A stretch of 6,473 bases of DNA from an uncultured Selenomonadales bacterium (GTDB lineage: Bacteria; Bacillota; Negativicutes; Selenomonadales; Selenomonadaceae): positions 1 to 6,473 of the forward strand of contig CAMJAZ010000103.1 of the NCBI GenBank assembly GCA_946403735.1, read 5' to 3'. Position 1 is the first letter of the stretch; each line of letters opens with the position of its first letter. A program made the position numbers and the translations under genes. Below are positions 5,203 through 6,473 of the stretch, piece after piece. The notes below the pieces were generated by a model. That model was not told the origin of the DNA. It ran no database searches and saw nothing but the letters and a program-made list of their open reading frames with translations.

Positions 5203-6141
5203 TCACTCATTCAACATAAGTTTTGCCGTCAATTCATCAGTTATCAAAACGTTGATAAGATGTCCTTTACAAGCGCCGAGTATCGACATAACTTTTTCGC
5301 GTGAAGTTGCCATACCGATTGAATAATTTAAATTGCGAAGTTTATCAAGTCCAATAGCAATTATTCTGTCTGAAAAATCTGTTTGAACTTCGCGCCCATT
5401 TTTATCAAAAAATACTGAACAAATTTCACCAACAGCGCCCGTCGTACGCAATGATTCAATAGCTTGTTTTCCAAATTCGCCCATCCATATTAAATTTGAA
5501 GATTTAACTGGTGCGCCAATGCCGACAATTCCAATATCAAGTTTTTCCCAAAAGGCGGAAATTTTTTCGTAGTTTAAATCTTGAACGATAGCATTTCTAA
5601 TTTCAGCAGTGCGCGTGATAGCTGGCGCGTAAATGTAATGACACCTGCCGCCGAAAGCGCGTGAAAGTTCATAGCAAAGGGTGTTGACGTGGTATTCACT
5701 GTCAATATTTTCTGGTCCGCCGTCAAGCGGTATGAAGTCCGAATCAATTTTAGGAAGTTTTGAATTTTCGGCGTAACGTGTAAGCTCACGAATTGAAGTT
5801 CCCCACGCCAAGCCGATAACTAAATTATTTGAAACGATTCTGCGCAAAAGTTGAAGACCTGCGCGACCCATTGCCTGCTTAACTGCAAGTAAGTCGTACG
5901 ATTTCGGCACGATAAAACATTCTTTAAGCCCAAACCTTTTTTCCATAGCTGATTCAAGATCTTCAAATTTTTCATTGGCGACAGTAATTGTAACAATGCC
6001 TTTGTCAAGTGCGCGTTTCAAGTATTTGCTTATGGTCGTGCGTTCAACTCCAAGTTTTTTTGCAATGTCATTTTGTTTCATATGTTCCAGATAATACATT
6101 CCAGCAACTTTAATTAAAATTCTTCTTTCAACTGGTGTCAT
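5203..6141 (-). CDS. SorC-family sugar-responsive transcriptional regulator
   Basis: This 312-residue regulator has an N-terminal helix-turn-helix (about 1-52; NDIAKKLGVERTTISKYLKRA at 24-44) and a SorC/DeoR-type sugar-binding C-terminal domain (about 55-312). The latter includes GLAWGTSIREL, IPLDGGPEN, YHVNTLCYELSRAFGG, DIGIVGIGAP and a closing segment typical of the family. Members bind a sugar phosphate and then activate or release their own operon. As first gene of a sorbitol operon it is presumably the local regulator, with sorbitol 6-phosphate or a related sugar phosphate as a likely ligand; this is inference. The ATG at 6141 has GGGAGG 9 nt upstream. The longer reading to 6201 is rejected because it would start inside the -35 of the promoter at 6173-6201. 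The TGA stop is 16 nt before gutM. Confidence 0.92.
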   Translation of the reverse strand: MTPVERRILIKVAGMYYLEHMKQNDIAKKLGVERTTISKYLKRALDKGIVTITVANEKFEDLESAMEKRFGLKECFIVPKSYDLLAVKQAMGRAGLQLLRRIVSNNLVIGLAWGTSIRELTRYAENSKLPKIDSDFIPLDGGPENIDSEYHVNTLCYELSRAFGGRCHYIYAPAITRTAEIRNAIVQDLNYEKISAFWEKLDIGIVGIGAPVKSSNLIWMGEFGKQAIESLRTTGAVGEICSVFFDKNGREVQTDFSDRIIAIGLDKLRNLNYSIGMATSREKVMSILGACKGHLINVLITDELTAKLMLNE

Positions 6142-6167
6142 CTCAATCAACCTCCCTTCAAATTTTT

Positions 6168-6182
6168 TCACAATTTTAGTGA
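6168..6182. promoter_or_regulatory. Candidate operator TCAC-N7-GTGA over the sorC -10
   Basis: The plus strand has tcac (6168-6171) and gtga (6179-6182) around a 7-base A/T spacer, covering the proposed -10 of the operon promoter. Its aattttagtga (6172-6182) reappears inverted as tcactaaaatt at 6229-6239, suggesting two binding sites of one protein, most simply SorC itself. Confidence 0.4.
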
Positions 6183-6201
6183 TTGTAATTCCCCTTTGCA
6201 A
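6173..6201 (-). promoter_or_regulatory. Probable sigma-A promoter of the sorC-gutM-srl operon
   Basis: On the minus strand, TTGCAA (6201-6196) and TAAAAT (6178-6173) are spaced by 17 bp. The -10 matches 5 of 6 consensus bases and the -35 matches 4 of 6. The start would be near 6166, placing GGGAGG and the ATG a short way downstream. Confidence 0.6.
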
Positions 6202-6225
6202 GAATTTTTTGCCACTTTAGGCTGA

Positions 6226-6249
6226 TTTTCACTAAAATTCCCGTGAAAA
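6226..6249. promoter_or_regulatory. Candidate upstream operator TTTTCAC-N10-GTGAAAA
   Basis: This is a perfect 7-bp inverted repeat, ttttcac (6226-6232) and gtgaaaa (6243-6249), with a 10-base spacer. It lies about 25 bp upstream of the -35 of the sorC promoter, a usual place for an activator site. Further gtgaa half-sites occur at 6291-6295 and 6320-6324. Confidence 0.4.
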
Positions 6250-6325
6250 ATTCGTACATTGTCACATTTGAGCTTTTAAATATATTTTTCGTGAATTTTA
6301 ATTTTGCTCTAATCATTTGTGAAAT

Positions 6326-6354
6326 AAAAAAATAGAAAGTAGATTTTTTCTACT
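6326..6354 (-). terminator. Weak possible terminator of a gene beyond the right edge
   Basis: On the minus strand, AGTAGA (6354-6349) and TCTACT (6343-6338) form a 6-bp stem over an A5 loop, followed by TTTCTA and then seven T (6332-6326). It would end a minus-strand transcript entering from beyond base 6473. The stem is short and AT-rich, so confidence is low. Confidence 0.3.
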
Positions 6355-6391
6355 CCCTAGAGCTTGTTGAATGATTTTTAATTTTGAAATG

Positions 6392-6454
6392 TACTTTTAT
6401 TTTGGCGCAAAAGATTTTTTAAACTACTTTTCTTTTGGCGCAAAAGAAAAGTAG
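6392..6454. repeat. Palindromic and direct repeat at the right edge (ttttggcgcaaaag type)
   Basis: A 23-base unit containing ttttggcgcaaaaga occurs at 6392-6414 and again at 6425-6447 with one mismatch, a 33-base period. The second copy lies in a perfect 13-bp inverted repeat, ctacttttctttt (6424-6436) and aaaagaaaagtag (6442-6454), with loop ggcgc. A further caaaagaaaa follows at 6455-6464. It looks like a dispersed intergenic palindromic repeat; no gene was seen between 6202 and 6473. Confidence 0.6.
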
Positions 6455-6473
6455 CAAAAGAAAACATGTCCGC

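Noticed and set aside
6142..6201. Longer sorC starting at 6201
   Set aside because: It would begin inside the -35 hexamer of the probable promoter, and GGGAGG lies correctly for the ATG at 6141.
6241..6275. CRP or CcpA binding site around cattgtcacatttg
   Set aside because: There is no TGTGA-N6-TCACA or cre-like symmetry; the nearest paired half-sites have the wrong spacing.
1..6473. tRNA, rRNA, CRISPR array or transposase
   Set aside because: I saw no cloverleaf-like sequence, rRNA block, repeat-spacer pattern or transposase motifs on either strand.

Overview
The window suggests an AT-rich, LPS-making member of the Firmicutes, most likely Negativicutes (Selenomonadales-like). That lineage is inferred from two things seen together: a kdsA gene for Kdo synthesis, which implies an outer membrane, and a sorbitol PTS locus whose proteins resemble Gram-positive versions (a SorC-type regulator, GutM, and a GutF-like dehydrogenase). 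Nearly everything is coded on the minus strand, so the locus reads from right to left.

Right to left, 6473-6142 is a noncoding control region. It holds a palindromic dispersed-type repeat at the edge, several TCAC/GTGA half-sites and a good sigma-A promoter. Then come sorC (5203-6141), gutM (4779-5186), srlA encoding the IIC subunit (4167-4715), a divergent ribulose-phosphate 3-epimerase-like gene (3477-4151), and srlE encoding IIB/IIC. srlE is broken: an N-terminal piece at 3237-3452 and a C-terminal piece at 1999-2478 are separated by a plus-strand HNH endonuclease gene (2631-3236) with its own promoter. About 110-120 codons of srlE are missing, including the phosphocysteine motif. Next is one long gene (669-1874) that fuses the sorbitol IIA domain to sorbitol-6-phosphate dehydrogenase. 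An intrinsic terminator (569-613) closes the operon. A separate promoter then drives kdsA, whose first 143 codons lie at 1-429.

In an intact version of this operon, sorbitol would enter through SrlA/SrlE and be phosphorylated by the chain HPr, IIA, IIB. The IIA-fused dehydrogenase would oxidise the sorbitol 6-phosphate to fructose 6-phosphate, with SorC and GutM controlling expression. Here the transport chain is cut at IIB, unless another IIB/IIC copy exists in the genome.

The two main points for follow-up are the HNH insertion/replacement beside the conserved active-site motif of srlE and the IIA-dehydrogenase fusion. Smaller points are the catalytic Asp-to-Glu change in the epimerase, the nearly identical promoter hexamers of the HNH gene and sorC, and hairpins with T-tracts facing against the operon.
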